Positions 8,444 to 15,804 of a stretch of 39,860 bases of DNA are shown here, piece after piece. Source of the stretch: Betaproteobacteria bacterium (GTDB lineage Bacteria; Pseudomonadota; Gammaproteobacteria; Burkholderiales; SG8-39); assembly GCA_016234705.1 (NCBI GenBank), contig JACRAS010000153.1, forward strand, positions 1-39,860, given 5' to 3'. Within the stretch, counting starts at the first letter, position 1. Each line of letters opens with the position of its first letter. Under the pieces are notes generated by a model. The model saw only the letters and a program-made list of their open reading frames with translations. It was not told where the DNA came from and did no database searches. The position numbers were made by a program, and so were the translations under genes.

Positions 8444-8668
8444 TTGCGTGCCGTCGCCGCGCTTCTCGCCTGCGCACCCTTCGCCTGGGCGCAGCAGGCG
8501 CCGGTGCGAAAAATCGCCAAAATCGCGGGCGAGGTGTACCTATCTTCCTTAGCCAGTTGTATGCTCGCCAGCGACCCGCTGAAGACTGTCAGCCACGTCG
8601 TCATGAAGGTCTGCTCATCGGCCGAACCTGCCGTTCGCACTTATCTGCCGGAAAACTCATCGAGGTAA
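8444..8668 (+). pseudogene. 5' fragment of a secreted MBL-fold hydrolase (tentative)
   Basis: The frame opens with a TTG codon and a good signal peptide: short basic start, hydrophobic stretch AVAALLACAPFA and cleavage site AWA|QQ. It continues with PVRKIAKIAGEVYL, which resembles the first mature strand of metallo-beta-lactamase-fold hydrolases. After about residue 35 the similarity stops and the expected HxHxDH metal site never appears, although the frame runs on to 8668. I read it as a truncated gene start joined to unrelated sequence. No clear ribosome binding site precedes it. The identification rests on a short stretch and is uncertain. Confidence 0.35.
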
Positions 8669-8754
8669 CCGGCGAGCGTCCGGATTCCAAAATGGCGAAC
8701 TCACACTATCGACCCTGAGCCGACCTTCGACTTGCTCCGAAGCTGCCGTTCAAT

Positions 8755-8826
8755 GCACATTATGTTAATTTCGCGCCGCTACGAACCCCCCGGCAGGGGG
8801 CGATCGGGGCGAGTTTAGTGGTAAAT
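8755..8826. repeat. Repeat R1, copy a
   Basis: A 72-bp sequence nearly identical to 10450-10520 (two substitutions and one single-base indel by eye). It includes CTACGAACCCCCCGGCAGGGG and ends ...GTTTAGTGGTAAAT. The HisG fragment begins one base after its right end. In copy b the same end carries the last codons and stop of a shortened YgiT-type gene on the minus strand, so the repeat end marks a junction in both places. Confidence 0.85.
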
Positions 8827-8827
8827 C

Positions 8828-9175
8828 ATGCATGTGGTGCTGGAGAGCACGCCGCGTTTCATCGCCTGTCACGACGCGCTGAAGGACGGCTGGAAAAGCG
8901 CAAAAATCGAATGCCTGCTGCTGCTGTTGAAAGGTTCGATAGCCGCGGCGACTCGCGTGCTGCTGTCGATGAACCTGCCGCGGGAGAAAGTGGACGCGGT
9001 GCTGCAGATCCTGCCGGCGCTCGCGACGCCCACGGTTTCCACGCTGGCCGACCCGAGCTGGGTCGACCTATCCACCGTGGTCGAGGAGAAAAAAGTGCGT
9101 GAGCTGATTCCCCGGCTCTACGCCGCAGGCGCGCGCGGCATCATCGAACTGCCGCTGAACAAGATTGTCGAGTAG
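8828..9175 (+). pseudogene. C-terminal fragment of long-form ATP phosphoribosyltransferase (HisG)
   Basis: The 115-residue frame matches only the end of HisG-long: the link into the last catalytic helix (KSAKIE, LLLLLKGS, about 23-37) and the ferredoxin-like regulatory HisG_C domain (about 42-115). The latter has ATPTVSTLADPSWV, KVRELIPRLYAAGARGI and the terminal PLNKIVE. The PRPP-binding catalytic domain, about 200 residues, is missing. The frame starts at an ATG one base beyond repeat R1, with no good ribosome binding site. Betaproteobacteria usually have short HisG with HisZ, so a long-form piece is unexpected. A free-standing regulatory domain cannot be excluded, but a truncated remnant is likelier. 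Confidence 0.75.
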
Positions 9176-9213
9176 GCCTGCCCGATCACCGGGTGAATTC
9201 CCGCGGCGAGGCC

Positions 9214-10068
9214 TCATGCGGTTAGCTCAAAGCGACCGTTGTCGATTACGATTTCATTCCGAGCGAGAACACTTGCCCGAAAGAGAATTTCCGCGCCACG
9301 CTGCCACATATCGACGTGAATGGAATCGCCGGGGAAAACCGGTCTTGTGAAGCGGCATTCAATCGCTTTGACTTTATCTACCTGATAGTTGCAGAGCATG
9401 CGCAAGACCGCATGGGCGGCAATTCCCATAGTCGCGAGTCCATGCAGGATGGTTCCGGGAAAGCCGCTTTGGCGCGCAAATACGGGGTCCACGTGCAAAG
9501 GATGCCGATCACCGGAAAGCCGGTAGATCAATGCCTGCTGCGGCATAGTCGGCAAATCGCAGTGCGCATCCGCTGCTCCGGCCGGCATCTCCGGGGGTGT
9601 TTCTGTCGGTTTGTTGGGACCGCCGAACCCGCCCTGGCCCCGGGCCATGACCGTATTGATCTGACGGCTGATATGAAGACCCGTGCTCTTGACCCAGATA
9701 TCCCGCTGCGTATGAATGAGTGCTCCTCGCCCGGGGCCCTTGTCGGTAGCACCGGTGACTATGGATCGCGTGTGTACCACGCCCTCGATCGGCATCGGCG
9801 CGAGCACTTCTATGCGTTTGGCCGCGTGCACGGTTTTCGTCGGATCCAGCCCCGCGGCACCGAGCCACCAACCGGGATGGCCCACCGCCGTGGCCATGGT
9901 CGGCAAGGCCACGAGATCGCGCTCATAGATAAACGGCAGCTGCCGCTCGTCCAGCGGCTCGAAGCCCAAGCCCACGCCTAGCGCGTAGAGCAGCGTGTCG
10001 CGCGAGGTATAGGAGACGTCCTCTTCCTTGGGTGGAAAATGCTGCAGCAATTCGTAATCGATCTTCAT
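9214..10068 (-). CDS. MaoC-family 2-enoyl-CoA hydratase
   Basis: A 284-residue double-hotdog protein like the hydratase-2 part of multifunctional enzyme 2 and bacterial MaoC proteins, which hydrate trans-2-enoyl-CoA to (R)-3-hydroxyacyl-CoA. The N-terminal hotdog carries FIYERDLVALPTMATAVGHPGWW (46-68). The C-terminal hotdog has the catalytic motif YRLSGDRHPLH with D187 and H192, followed by GTILHGLATMG. The usual GDxNP reads GDRHP here, a substitution also found in the family. Remnants of CoA-transferase-like and acyl-CoA dehydrogenase genes lie just upstream on the same strand, suggesting a former acyl-CoA catabolic operon of which only this member is whole. The ATG at 10068 fits the family start. 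Confidence 0.87.
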   Translation of the reverse strand: MKIDYELLQHFPPKEEDVSYTSRDTLLYALGVGLGFEPLDERQLPFIYERDLVALPTMATAVGHPGWWLGAAGLDPTKTVHAAKRIEVLAPMPIEGVVHTRSIVTGATDKGPGRGALIHTQRDIWVKSTGLHISRQINTVMARGQGGFGGPNKPTETPPEMPAGAADAHCDLPTMPQQALIYRLSGDRHPLHVDPVFARQSGFPGTILHGLATMGIAAHAVLRMLCNYQVDKVKAIECRFTRPVFPGDSIHVDMWQRGAEILFRASVLARNEIVIDNGRFELTA

Positions 10069-10112
10069 GTTGGTGCTCCGTTCGAATTAGATGTCTGCAT
10101 TCGCAGTCTTCG

Positions 10113-10230
10113 TCATGGAATGGCGCCCGATTCCCGCAGAGCAGCGAACCAGGCAGGGTCGTAACCGAGGATTTCTCCGAGTATGGATGTGAATGGCTTT
10201 TCGCGCCTTATCGGATACCTGGCGTCTTTG
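10113..10230 (-). pseudogene. C-terminal tail of a CoA-transferase-like gene (tentative)
   Basis: A minus-strand frame ending at TGA (10113-10115) reads ...ILGEILGYDPAWFAALRESGAIP. This looks like the last residues of CaiB/BaiF-type CoA-transferases, which commonly end in a LGYDxAxIAALRxxGxI-like helix. Only about 40 codons are readable and no start codon fits. It lies between the acyl-CoA dehydrogenase remnant and the MaoC gene, a context in which such a gene would make sense. The similarity is short, so this is a guess from pattern. Confidence 0.35.
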
Positions 10231-10253
10231 TGAGAGCGGCCTCGCCGCGGCCG

Positions 10254-10362
10254 CTATTTCTTCATGCTCTGGGCGATGATGGTGCGCATGATCTGCGAGG
10301 TCCCGCCACCCACGGTGGACTGCATGCCCTCGCGGAAATACCGCTCCATATCCGCTTCCAGG
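10254..10362 (-). pseudogene. C-terminal fragment of an acyl-CoA dehydrogenase
   Basis: The last 35 codons of an acyl-CoA dehydrogenase are readable: YFREGMQSTVGGGTSQIMR then TIIAQSMKK and a TAG stop. GGGTSQIMR is the conserved FAD-proximal motif at the end of the ACAD fold. Reading upstream, the similarity stops exactly at the left end of repeat R2 (10361). The remainder, some 340 residues, is absent from the window. Confidence 0.75.
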
Positions 10363-10445
10363 ACTAGGCGAATCAATCCGGCCGCCAAGTGTGAGGGGCT
10401 TGCCGGCGCGCCGCAATTGCGTGCTTGAACCCGCCCCGAATCGCG
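10361..10445. repeat. Repeat R2, copy a
   Basis: An 85-bp sequence found again at 10962-11046 with three differences by eye. It includes GGCGAATCAATCC and the palindromes CGGCGCGCCG and GCAATTGC. Its left end truncates the acyl-CoA dehydrogenase fragment. Four bases after its right end, repeat R1 copy b begins, so R2 and R1 form one block of about 160 bp here. Confidence 0.85.
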
Positions 10446-10449
10446 CATC

Positions 10450-10520
10450 GCACATTATGTCAATTTCGCTCCGCTACGAACCCCCCGGCAGGGGCGATCG
10501 GGGCGAGTTTAGTGGTAAAT
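10450..10520. repeat. Repeat R1, copy b
   Basis: Second copy of the sequence at 8755-8826. On the minus strand its right end supplies the final codons IYH and the TAA stop (10509-10511) of the YgiT-type gene, which is about 20 residues shorter than its family. Confidence 0.85.
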
Positions 10521-10667
10521 GATGGTTTCGTCATGGAAAATTTCGCCGCAGTTTGCACAAATCTCCGCAGGGACATCCTTAAACACCAGTGTTGCCCCAT
10601 CACGTTCCAACGTAATGCTGGCACTTCCCTCGCGAGTATGTCCATGTTTGCAAATCGGGCATTTCAT
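10509..10667 (-). pseudogene. YgiT-type zinc-finger antitoxin, 3'-truncated
   Basis: A 52-residue protein with the YgiT/MqsA N-terminal zinc finger: C3-x2-C6 and C37-x2-C40, with TITLERDG-like ITLERDGATLVFKDVP between. Family members normally continue about 20 residues past the second CxxC. This one stops at DETIIYH, where repeat R1 begins. AAGGAG lies seven nt before the ATG, and the ATG overlaps the TGA of the upstream DUF4258 frame (ATGA), the normal coupled arrangement. Expression is possible, but the partner toxin is also broken, so I treat it as a remnant. Confidence 0.75.
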
Positions 10668-10755
10668 GACGATCTCCTTGTCACCCAGTCTGCTTGCCAA
10701 AAGGCAGGATCGGGTTGATACACGGTAATGATTATACGCTCCCCTTCGGTAGCTC
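10664..10755 (-). pseudogene. C-terminal fragment of a DUF4258 toxin
   Basis: The frame ends ITVYQPDPAFWQADWVTRRSS and TGA, the characteristic last strand and tail of DUF4258 proteins that pair with YgiT-type antitoxins. Only about 25 codons remain. The N-terminal part with the presumed active residues is missing, and a different frame fragment (10756-10961) follows upstream. The stop overlaps the antitoxin start. Confidence 0.7.
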
Positions 10756-10961
10756 CTACCGCGCCACGACCCGGATTCCGCCCAGCGAGCGCGAGGACCG
10801 TCCGCGATTCGCACGCTCGCGCTCGATCAGCACTTGAATATCCACACTCGGTCCCGCCGCTTCCGTATCCATCGCCAGCACCTCGTCGCCGATGGCGATG
10901 GAGCAGCAAGCGGGCGTCACTTTCACCTCGCGCCCGAGGCGCGCCGCCAGTTCAGGAATAA
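10756..10961 (-). pseudogene. Unrecognised gene fragment abutting repeat R2b
   Basis: A minus-strand frame from the R2 copy b edge to a stop at 10756 reads about 68 residues, beginning IPELAARLG and containing VTPACCSIAIGDEVLAMDTE and a basic C-terminus. I do not recognise the family. The composition looks protein-like, and it is cut at its 5' side by R2, as the acyl-CoA dehydrogenase fragment is. It may be a gene remnant or chance reading. Confidence 0.3.
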
Positions 10962-11046
10962 GGAATAGGCGAATCAATCCGGCCGCCAAGTGTGAGGGGC
11001 TTGCCGGCGCGCCGCAATTGCGTGCTTGAAGCCGCCCCGAACCGCG
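10962..11046. repeat. Repeat R2, copy b
   Basis: Second copy of the 85-bp sequence at 10361-10445, in the same orientation. Here it is not followed by R1. The sequence from 11047 to 11375 contains no gene I can support. Confidence 0.85.
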
Positions 11047-11375
11047 GACAATGGAATTTATCTTCAGTCTCGGGGATCCAGGATTCTGCATTCCGTGCTG
11101 TGCGCGCCGACCGGGTGATCGAATAGGTTCCGGCAGCCCGCGAACGGCCCGCGTTAAGCAAATTGGGGATGAGGCTCGGGGGTCCGCTTTTGGCCGATAG
11201 TGTGAATGCGCAGTTGAGCCAGTAAGCGGTCGGTCGCAAAATCCCGCCTTTTTAAGGACTACTTTCGGCGAGTATAGGCAACAGCTGACAGTCTGCAGTG
11301 GGTCGTGAGCGGACATCCGCAGCAGTTTACCTGTGTGGCGGGATTTGGCCGTCTTCTGCCTTCGAGACGCTACAG

Positions 11376-11867
11376 CTAACGAACGGAGCGTGTGGAGTCG
11401 CCCGTTTCCTTGACTCTACCGCGCTTCGGCCGGCCCTGTTCGGTTTCCCATCCCTTGCAGGCGAGTGTCACTGTACGTGGAACGGGGCGCGCGCCGGTGC
11501 GGTACTGACTCACCGTACGGCGGGTCAGACCGATAGCCTTCGCTGCGTCCGTGAGGGAAAGTTGATGCCGGTCCTGCCAACGGCGAAAATCGACATTAGC
11601 CACCTGACCTTGCTGTTCTAACGCCATTTCCAACAATCGGTCGGAATCCAGGGATGCCCCGCACGGCCATTCCACCCCCCAGCCGAAGTCGGCCACGGCG
11701 GCGCGGCGAAACTCGCGGCGCGATTCCAGCGGCGCGAATGCCTCCAACCGTCGCGCTACATCGCTCAGATCGACGCGCATCGTATTGCCGCCGGTATAAG
11801 TTGCCGCCAGCACCATGCCCGCCTCGATACTGACGGATTGCAACCGGTTTACATTTTTCTCTCTCAT
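11376..11867 (-). CDS. DUF2442 domain protein with C-terminal HTH (antitoxin-like)
   Basis: A 163-residue protein. Residues about 10-75 form a DUF2442 domain: short beta strands then FAPLESRREFRRAAV, GWGVEWPCGASLDSDRLLE. Residues about 95-145 form an XRE/Cro-like helix-turn-helix (LSLTDAAKAIGLTRRTVSQYRTG). The tail is basic. DUF2442 proteins commonly pair with DUF4160 proteins, as here, and are considered probable antitoxins and autoregulators. The DUF4160 stop overlaps an ATG at 11876 (ATGA). A second ATG at 11867 sits 9 nt after AGGAG and is preferred, because the first is too close to that site. The frame is open far upstream, but that part lies inside the DUF4160 gene. Confidence 0.8.
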   Translation of the reverse strand: MREKNVNRLQSVSIEAGMVLAATYTGGNTMRVDLSDVARRLEAFAPLESRREFRRAAVADFGWGVEWPCGASLDSDRLLEMALEQQGQVANVDFRRWQDRHQLSLTDAAKAIGLTRRTVSQYRTGARPVPRTVTLACKGWETEQGRPKRGRVKETGDSTRSVR

Positions 11868-11872
11868 AGCTC

Positions 11873-12127
11873 TCATCTCCTGCGCGGATTGTTCATCGTC
11901 ACCCATTCGCGACGGACGTCCTTGGTATTGGCGTCGATCCATGCCTGTGCGGCGCGCAACACTTTCGCCGGCACCCCGGCATTGACAACCTTGCCTGACA
12001 AATACACCGCCGCCTTGCCATCCGGATGCAACACATGGGCATGAACCGGTGGGTGTTCGTTCCCCCGCACGACAATGATCCAGCCTTCGCCCGAATAAAG
12101 CTTGCCCAGGGTGTAATTGTAGAGCAA
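11873..12127 (-). CDS. DUF4160 domain protein (toxin-like partner)
   Basis: An 84-residue protein with the DUF4160 core: GWIIVVRGNEHPPVHAHV (about 15-32), where NEHPPxHxHV is the family hallmark, then a strand (AAVYLSGKV) and a C-terminal helix. The start is TTG at 12127, because an in-frame stop lies just upstream and no ATG is available; the ribosome binding site is poor. Its stop overlaps the DUF2442-HTH gene, giving a compact pair. The biochemical activity of DUF4160 is not settled as far as I know. The cassette is intact although it sits in a decayed region. Confidence 0.8.
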   Translation of the reverse strand: MLYNYTLGKLYSGEGWIIVVRGNEHPPVHAHVLHPDGKAAVYLSGKVVNAGVPAKVLRAAQAWIDANTKDVRREWVTMNNPRRR

Positions 12128-12338
12128 TTATTTCTCTATTAGCAACCCCCTGTCCTGCGGCACGCAAAGCCCCCGGCGCGTTCAGACGCTCTGTGCAAAC
12201 AAAGTGGGCGATAGGATCGCTATCTTGTACGGCGGGTGACCACGCGGACCTGCGAACGGGTTCGTAGCCAAGGTCATATACGCCGCGGCCGACGCGGGCT
12301 AGAATTCCGCTGTCACCAATTCCTGAACGGGGTCGATC

Positions 12339-12545
12339 ATGAAAGCGAATGTGGGCGGCGTGGACAAGATTCTGCGCATCGTTGTTGGTTTGGGCCTGCT
12401 CAGTCTGGCCCTGTTTCTTGAGGGCAGCGCGCGCTGGTGGGGGCTGGTCGGCCTGATACCGCTGCTTACCGGTCTGGTCAACTTCTGTCCGCTCTATACC
12501 TTGTTTGGATTCAGTATCTGCCCGATGAAGGACAAGGCCGCCTGA
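12339..12545 (+). CDS. DUF2892 (YgaP-type) small membrane protein
   Basis: A 68-residue inner-membrane protein. It starts MKANVGGVDKILRIVVG, the standard opening of DUF2892 proteins, and has two hydrophobic segments (about 11-28 and 33-50) with a CPLYTLFGFSICP motif containing two cysteines. In YgaP this region is the membrane anchor of a rhodanese; here it stands alone. The ATG follows GGGG by a short spacer. It is convergent with the Mut7-C gene, with 6 bp between stops. The 211 bp upstream (12128-12338) contain no further gene I can support. Confidence 0.9.
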   Translation: MKANVGGVDKILRIVVGLGLLSLALFLEGSARWWGLVGLIPLLTGLVNFCPLYTLFGFSICPMKDKAA

Positions 12546-12551
12546 TCAGCG

Positions 12552-13319
12552 CTAGTCGCATCCTGCGTCGGGCTGCGCTATCGGATCGAGCAGCCGCCGC
12601 AGCCGCGCGTAATGGGTTCCTTCCCAATAGATGCGGCCGCAGCCGGGGCAAAGCTGGAAGCGCTCGTAGGCGGCGCGCACTTTCTCCGGCAGGCGTTCCA
12701 GCACTCTGGCTTTGGGCACGTCGTGCAATTCGGCGTTGCATTCGCGGCAGCGGGTGAATGGCCGTAGCCCCGTTTCAAGCTGGAGGGCGCGCACCACCTC
12801 GCGCAACTGCTCCTCCGACTCGGTGCTACGCACGAAGTAGCCGTGCGTGACCATGCGCTGCTTGAGCAGGCCCTTGTCGCGCGTGAGAATGATGCGGCGC
12901 TCGGCCAGAGCGGCGCTGATGAGCTCGCTGTCGCGGTAGTCGTTGCGGTACAGGCAATCGAAGCCGGCTAGGCGCAGGTGGCGGGCGAGCTTGCCCAAGT
13001 GGGTATCGAGCACGAAGCGCGGTAAGCGCAGCGGCCGCGGGCGCAGATGCTGCAGCGGCGCGATATCCAGGCGTTCGAATACCGGATAGACCGCGACGCG
13101 CTCGCCGCCGGAGAGAACCCGATCGAACCCCACCGAACGTCCGTCGACCAGGATCAAATCGACTTCGGTATGCGGCACGCCGATCGCCTCGATCGCGTCC
13201 TTCACCGAACGGGTCCCGGCGACGCTGTAGGCGAAGCTCGCGCGGCGCCGCTCGGGCGGCAGGAAATCGTTCAGTTCCTCGTAGAAGCGGAATTCGGCCG
13301 ATGCGGCGGGATGCGTCAT
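12552..13319 (-). CDS. Mut7-C RNase domain protein with N-terminal ubiquitin-like domain
   Basis: A 255-residue protein in two parts. Residues about 8-90 form a ubiquitin/ThiS-like fold (FYEELNDFLP then a GVPHTEVDLILVDG strand and VAVYPVFE). Residues about 98-245 form the Mut7-C PIN-like RNase domain with the acidic residues FVLDTHLGKLARHLRL, FDCLYRND and ILTRDKGLL. A zinc ribbon CRECN...CPGCGRIYW is embedded. Such proteins are widespread and thought to process RNA; substrates are not established. The gene follows the threonine-dehydratase-like gene by 13 bp, with no ribosome binding site, so coupled translation is likely. Confidence 0.9.
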   Translation of the reverse strand: MTHPAASAEFRFYEELNDFLPPERRRASFAYSVAGTRSVKDAIEAIGVPHTEVDLILVDGRSVGFDRVLSGGERVAVYPVFERLDIAPLQHLRPRPLRLPRFVLDTHLGKLARHLRLAGFDCLYRNDYRDSELISAALAERRIILTRDKGLLKQRMVTHGYFVRSTESEEQLREVVRALQLETGLRPFTRCRECNAELHDVPKARVLERLPEKVRAAYERFQLCPGCGRIYWEGTHYARLRRLLDPIAQPDAGCD

Positions 13320-13332
13320 CGACGGGGGGCAG

Positions 13333-14322
13333 CTACAGCAGGCGGCACAGCGCCTTGATGTCGGCGTTGCCGCCGGAAATGACGACGCCGATGCGCCTGC
13401 CCCGGTAATCGTGGCGGCCGTCGAGCTTGCCTTCGAGCAGGGCCGCCGCCGCGAGGGCGCCGGTGGGCTCGATCATGATTTTCATGCGCTCCCAGATCCA
13501 GAACAGGCTGCGCAGCAGCTCGGCATCGCTCACCGTCAGCATGTCGTGCACGTAATGCAGCACCAGCGGGAAGGTGATCGTGCCGAGCGAGGGCGTGCGC
13601 GCGCCGTCGGCGATGGTGTCCGGGTTGTGGCAGGTTTGCAGGGTCTTCGAGCGAAACGAGCGCGTCGCATCGTCGCCCGCCTCCGGTTCGACGCCGATCA
13701 CCTTGCAGCCCGGCGACCAGCGGCTCGCCGCGACGGCGCAGCCCGAGAGCAGGCCGCCGCCGCCGCAGGGCACCAGCAAATAATCCAGCGGTCCCGTCTC
13801 CTCGATCAATTCCTTTGCCGCCGTGCCCTGTCCGGCGACGACCCCGGCATGGTCATAGGGCGGGATGACGCTCATGCCGCGCTCGGCGGCGATGCCCGCC
13901 GCCAGCTCTTCGCGCTTCGCCATTTTCGGATCGTAGGTGATGACTTCGGCGCCGTAGCCGCGCGTGGCCTCGAGCTTCACCCGCGGCGCGTCCTGCGGCA
14001 TGACGATGACGGTCTTCACGCCGAGGAGCTTGCCCGCCAGGGCCACGGCCTGGGCGTGATTGCCCGAGGAGTAGGCAAGCACGCCAGAGCGTTTCTGCCG
14101 CGGCGTCAATTGCGCCATCGCGTTGAAGGCGCCGCGAAATTTGAACGCGCCCATGCGCTGGAAGTTCTCGCACTTGAACAACACCTGCGCGCCGGTGCGC
14201 TCGTCCACCATGCGCGAAGTCATCACCGGCGTGCGCCGGGCGTGGCCTGCGAGGCGTGCCGCGGCGGCGGCGATATCGGCATGGCCGACAGGCAATGTGG
14301 GAGCGGTGCCGGGAGCGTTCAT
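13333..14322 (-). CDS. PLP-dependent threonine/serine dehydratase-like enzyme
   Basis: A 329-residue fold-type II PLP enzyme that eliminates water from threonine or serine, or from threo-3-hydroxyaspartate. The PLP lysine is K61 in GAFKFRGA, SSGNHAQAVA binds the substrate carboxylate, and PCGGGGLLSG holds the cofactor phosphate. There is no C-terminal ACT regulatory domain, so it is the short catabolic or housekeeping type and not classical IlvA. Motifs alone do not separate threonine dehydratase from hydroxyaspartate ammonia-lyase or serine racemase. The gene lies 24 bp after the HtrA-type protease and 13 bp before Mut7-C on the same strand. Confidence 0.88.
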   Translation of the reverse strand: MNAPGTAPTLPVGHADIAAAAARLAGHARRTPVMTSRMVDERTGAQVLFKCENFQRMGAFKFRGAFNAMAQLTPRQKRSGVLAYSSGNHAQAVALAGKLLGVKTVIVMPQDAPRVKLEATRGYGAEVITYDPKMAKREELAAGIAAERGMSVIPPYDHAGVVAGQGTAAKELIEETGPLDYLLVPCGGGGLLSGCAVAASRWSPGCKVIGVEPEAGDDATRSFRSKTLQTCHNPDTIADGARTPSLGTITFPLVLHYVHDMLTVSDAELLRSLFWIWERMKIMIEPTGALAAAALLEGKLDGRHDYRGRRIGVVISGGNADIKALCRLL

Positions 14323-14346
14323 GTCGATTCGTGGCGTGCCGCGGCT

Positions 14347-15693
14347 CTAGCGCAGGGTCAAGGTCAGGCGCGAGTCGCCGCGCAGCAGAAAAATACGCAG
14401 CGGCCGCTCGGCCTGGCGCAGCGAAGCCAGCAGTTCCGCCACCGAGCGCACCCGGCTGCGGTTCACGCCATAGAGCACGTCGCCGGGGCGCAAGCCGGTC
14501 TTCGCGCCGGGGGTGTTGGGTTCGATGCGGGTGACGATCGCGCCCTCGACCATGCCGTATACGGGCATGCCGGGTTCGATGTTGGACACGCGCACGCCGG
14601 CGAGCTGCGGCACCGCCTCGCCGGGGATCTCGGTCATGGTGAAGAGTTCCGCGATGCGCAGGCGCAGGGTGAGCGGCTGCTTGCCGCGCTGCACGCGCAG
14701 TTCCACTTCTTCACCGACCGGAACCAGGCCCATGCGGTTGCGCAAATCGGCCGAGCCGCGCACCGGCTTGCCGTTGATGCCGGTCACGATATCGCGCGGC
14801 TTCAGGCCGGCCTTGTCCGCGGGCGAGCCCGGCTCGATCTTGACCACCACCGCGCCGTCGGCCGATCCCGCCGCCAGCGACTGCGCCAGCTCGTGCGTCA
14901 TATCCTGCGTGACCACGCCGACGCGGCCGCGGCGCACTTCGCCGAAGCGGATGATCTGCGCCATCACCGTGCGCACCATGTTCGAGGGCACGGCGAAGCC
15001 GATGCCGGCACTGCTGCCCGACGGCCCGATGATGGCGGTGTTGATGCCGATCAGTTCGCCCGCGAGGTTCACCAGCGCGCCGCCCGAGTTGCCCGGATTG
15101 ATCGAGGCGTCGGTCTGGATGAAGTCCTCGTAGCCCTCTATGCCCAGGCCGGTGCGGCCGAGCGCGCTGACGATGCCGGAGGTAACTGTCTGGCCGATGC
15201 CGAAGGGATTGCCGATGGCGACCACGAAATCGCCCACGCTCATCGCGTCGGAATCGCCGAATCTGAGCTCGGTTAGATTCTGTGCCTCGATTTTCAGCAC
15301 GGCGATGTCGGTGCCCGGATCGGTGCCGACCAGCTTCGCCTTGAGCGTGCGCCTGTCCTTCAGCGTCACCACCACTTCCTGCGCATTGTTGATGACGTGA
15401 TTGTTGGTGAGCACGTAGCCGCGCGCGCGGTCGACGATCACGCCCGAGCCCGCGCTCTGCTCGCGCGAGGATTGGTCCGGAATGTTGAAAAAACGCCGGA
15501 ACAGAGGGTCGCGAAACAGCGGGTTGTCCTCCATCGGCGAGCGCGTGACCACCGAGATGTTGACCACGGCCGGCGTCACCTGCGCCAGCATGGGCGCAAG
15601 CGTGGGCTGGCCCTTCAGGTTGAGCGGTATAACGGCCCGGGCAACAAGCGGCACGAGCAGCATCAGCAGGACGACGGCACAGCGCAGGCGCAT
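14347..15693 (-). CDS. Periplasmic serine protease, HtrA/DegQ family
   Basis: A 448-residue envelope protease and chaperone. An N-terminal signal peptide (RCAVVLLMLLVPLVARA) is followed by the trypsin-like domain with H99 (TNNHV), D129 (GTDIAVLKI) and S203 (NPGNSGGAL). Two PDZ domains follow (about 260-350 and 360-448). The mature N-terminus contains the family's LAPMLAQVTPAVVNI block. The frame is open further upstream, but the ATG at 15693 has GGAG 9 nt before it and starts the signal peptide. It heads a three-gene run with the dehydratase-like and Mut7-C genes. Confidence 0.93.
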   Translation of the reverse strand: MRLRCAVVLLMLLVPLVARAVIPLNLKGQPTLAPMLAQVTPAVVNISVVTRSPMEDNPLFRDPLFRRFFNIPDQSSREQSAGSGVIVDRARGYVLTNNHVINNAQEVVVTLKDRRTLKAKLVGTDPGTDIAVLKIEAQNLTELRFGDSDAMSVGDFVVAIGNPFGIGQTVTSGIVSALGRTGLGIEGYEDFIQTDASINPGNSGGALVNLAGELIGINTAIIGPSGSSAGIGFAVPSNMVRTVMAQIIRFGEVRRGRVGVVTQDMTHELAQSLAAGSADGAVVVKIEPGSPADKAGLKPRDIVTGINGKPVRGSADLRNRMGLVPVGEEVELRVQRGKQPLTLRLRIAELFTMTEIPGEAVPQLAGVRVSNIEPGMPVYGMVEGAIVTRIEPNTPGAKTGLRPGDVLYGVNRSRVRSVAELLASLRQAERPLRIFLLRGDSRLTLTLR

Positions 15694-15804
15694 CGACAAA
15701 ATCTCCGGGGAAAAAGGCAGTGCAGGTTCTTTCTCATAGTATAAGCGGTGCAAGGCCAGCCGTGCATCCGGCACCGAAGCCGATGTACATTGCAATGCTT
15801 GCAT

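Noticed and set aside
13411..15276. Plus-strand frame of 621 codons opposite the HtrA-type and dehydratase-like genes
   Set aside because: Antisense shadow: histidine/arginine/alanine-rich, no domain, and fully covered by well-supported genes.
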